Below, one piece after another: positions 62,812-64,000 of a DNA stretch of 64,000 bases (positions are counted from its first letter, which is position 1; every line of letters starts with the position of its first letter). The position numbers and the translations under genes are program-made. The notes under the pieces were generated by a model. It had not been told where the DNA came from. It saw only the letters and a list, made by a program, of their open reading frames with translations, and searched no databases. This stretch comes from Phormidium tanganyikae FI6-MK23 (GTDB taxonomy: Bacteria; Cyanobacteriota; Cyanobacteriia; Leptolyngbyales; Leptolyngbyaceae), in assembly GCA_019359175.1 (NCBI GenBank), contig JAHHHU010000018.1:1-64000 (forward strand), read 5' to 3'.

Positions 62812-64000
62812 TTAGGAATTGTTTAACGCGAATTCGAGGTGCTTCAACGACTGAATCACACAGAGCATTTGTCCAGCCGATACCATTTGCCCTGGAGCGC
62901 AGAAAATATCAAAAACAACACCATCCGCAGGAGCGATGACTGCAATCTCCATTTTCATCGACTCTAGAATGACTAACTGATCGCCAGCTTTAACGGTTGC
63001 ACCTTTCTCGACAGCGATTTGCCAAACGTTTGCTGGAACTTGTGCAATGACAGCATGACTATTTGGAGGAAGCTCGATCGCTTGTGTTTCAATCGGTGCA
63101 GCTTCAACATCTTCGCTGACTTGACTCAACAGAGGATTTGCTGCCCAGAGATCGCGTTCTGCTTCAAAAGCAGCTTGTTGAGTCGTCTTGAATTTCTCGG
63201 TTTCGTCAGCAATCGATCGTAGAAATTGGTTGTAGTGCTTGAGATTAAATGTCTCTTCTTCAATTCTAAGCTGCATTCTGCCATGAATAAAGTCTTTGCG
63301 GAACTGCGATAGTTCCGCAGCAGAAACAGGATAGAACCGAATTTGATCAAAAAAGCGGAGTAACCAAGGCTTATTTGGCTCAAACTCGACTGTCTCATGG
63401 AAAGTATTCCACATTTGCAGAGTCCGCCCTACAAATTGATAGCCGCCAGGGCCTTCCATACCATAAACACAGAGGTAGGCTCCTCCAATCCCGACTGCAT
63501 TTTCCGGTGTCCAAGTTCGAGCAGGATTGTATTTAGTGGTAACTAATCGATGACGGGGATCGATCGGAGTTGCTACTGGAGCGCCTAAGTAAACATCGCC
63601 CAATCCCAGAACGAGATAGCTCGCATTAAATACAATGTCTCGCACTTGTTCAATCGTGTCTAAGCCGTTGATGCGCCGAATGAATTCGATGTTACTCGGA
63701 CACCAAGGAGCATGAGGATTGACCGATCGAACATATTTCTCGATCGCGATTTGCGTCGATTCATCATCCCAGGACAGTGGTAGATAGACGATGCGCGTTG
63801 GAACTTCTATTTCCTCGATCAAAGGTAGCTCACGTTCTGCCGCGATGAGGACATCAAGCAATGTCTCTAGAGGTAGAATGCGGTTGTCGTAGTGAATTTG
63901 CAGCGATCGAATTCCAGGGGTGAGATCTAAGATTCCGGGTTGTGGATGATCAATAAGCCAGTTCATCAGAGCATGAGCGTGAAAGCGGAGATTGAGATCT
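62812..64000 (-). CDS. Urea carboxylase, C-terminal part (runs off the right edge)
   Basis: The open frame has no stop up to the window edge; the part visible (about 396 residues) is the C-terminal third of urea carboxylase, which makes allophanate from urea, bicarbonate and ATP with biotin. It begins with [15 protein letters not shown], then the KipI-type (AHS1) carboxyltransferase fold ([31 protein letters not shown], and [20 protein letters not shown]), a linker, and the biotin domain with [11 protein letters not shown] (biotinyl Lys) at residues about 355-380. The biotin carboxylase domain and the allophanate hydrolase partner lie beyond the window. It would allow nickel-free use of urea. 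Confidence 0.92.
   Translation of the reverse strand, partial: DLNLRFHAHALMNWLIDHPQPGILDLTPGIRSLQIHYDNRILPLETLLDVLIAAERELPLIEEIEVPTRIVYLPLSWDDESTQIAIEKYVRSVNPHAPWCPSNIEFIRRINGLDTIEQVRDIVFNASYLVLGLGDVYLGAPVATPIDPRHRLVTTKYNPARTWTPENAVGIGGAYLCVYGMEGPGGYQFVGRTLQMWNTFHETVEFEPNKPWLLRFFDQIRFYPVSAAELSQFRKDFIHGRMQLRIEEETFNLKHYNQFLRSIADETEKFKTTQQAAFEAERDLWAANPLLSQVSEDVEAAPIETQAIELPPNSHAVIAQVPANVWQIAVEKGATVKAGDQLVILESMKMEIAVIAPADGVVFDIFCAPGQMVSAGQMLCVIQSLKHLEFALNNS

Noticed and set aside
1-64000. tRNA, rRNA, CRISPR array or prophage region
   Set aside because: I looked through the intergenic gaps and saw no cloverleaf-like sequence, array of spaced repeats, or phage gene block; short RNAs may still be missed.

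Overview
The window looks like a piece of a cyanobacterial chromosome. It carries an orange carotenoid protein gene followed by the fluorescence recovery protein gene, gun4, an ictB-like gene, a Psb35-like thylakoid protein gene under an HLR1-type (RpaB) box, a DUF1825 gene and very many GCGATCGC-like palindromes (HIP1). Gene style (many GAF/PAS hybrid kinases, Uma2 proteins, palindromic repeats) would fit a Leptolyngbya-like filamentous lineage, but species cannot be read from the sequence. No rRNA, tRNA, CRISPR array or prophage was seen.

Layout. 1-600 is decayed: a DDE transposase remnant and a frameshifted DUF3368 (PIN-like) remnant. 849-5734 holds a DUF4230 protein, an acidic orphan, modB/modA, an ORF without a start codon lying directly behind a phosphoribulokinase-like gene, and comB. 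5765-8390 has a palindromic repeat, hflX, the psb35-like gene and a MITE. 8449-14621 has a PAS histidine kinase plus a single-domain response regulator, rbsK and a DrrA/DrrB-type ABC exporter. 14827-16295 is the ocp-frp photoprotection pair. 16337-22373 carries a second MITE, an exported protein, a CNT nucleoside transporter, two glycosyltransferase genes (one fused to a methyltransferase) and dxr. 22548-25326 has a small gene, an HNH endonuclease broken by a 67-bp tandem duplication, trpB and an exported protein. 25515-34302 has a 1252-aa hybrid kinase, a triplicated-repeat exported protein, an exported methyltransferase, an M23 peptidase, an inactive rhodanese, an SRAP protein and a proline-rich membrane protein. 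34518-41957 has icd, a LuxR-type regulator followed by a nucleotidyltransferase and gun4, a histidine-kinase-like protein lacking its histidine, ictB and a Crp-family regulator. 42170-50143 has thiD, an acyltransferase, GNAT, Trm1, two Uma2 genes, a ComEA-like gene, a TM2/SHOCT gene and DUF1825. 50187-58413 has a class A PBP, tyrS-pyrF, an exported protein, a frameshifted NrtP/NarK gene, nei and a PHP gene. 58582-64000 has an SGNH hydrolase, a HAD protein, an SDR and the 3' end of a urea carboxylase.

Most of the window is ordinary housekeeping. The most notable points are the broken genes with identifiable lesions (HNH duplication, nitrate transporter frameshift, DUF3368 frameshift), a MITE family with 17-bp terminal inverted repeats, signalling and enzyme proteins that have lost catalytic residues (Q-box kinase, N-for-D receiver, Cys-less rhodanese, D-to-N HAD), the HLR1 box at psb35, and the start-less ORF behind the PRK-like gene. 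I found no multi-gene system that I would call clearly undescribed.
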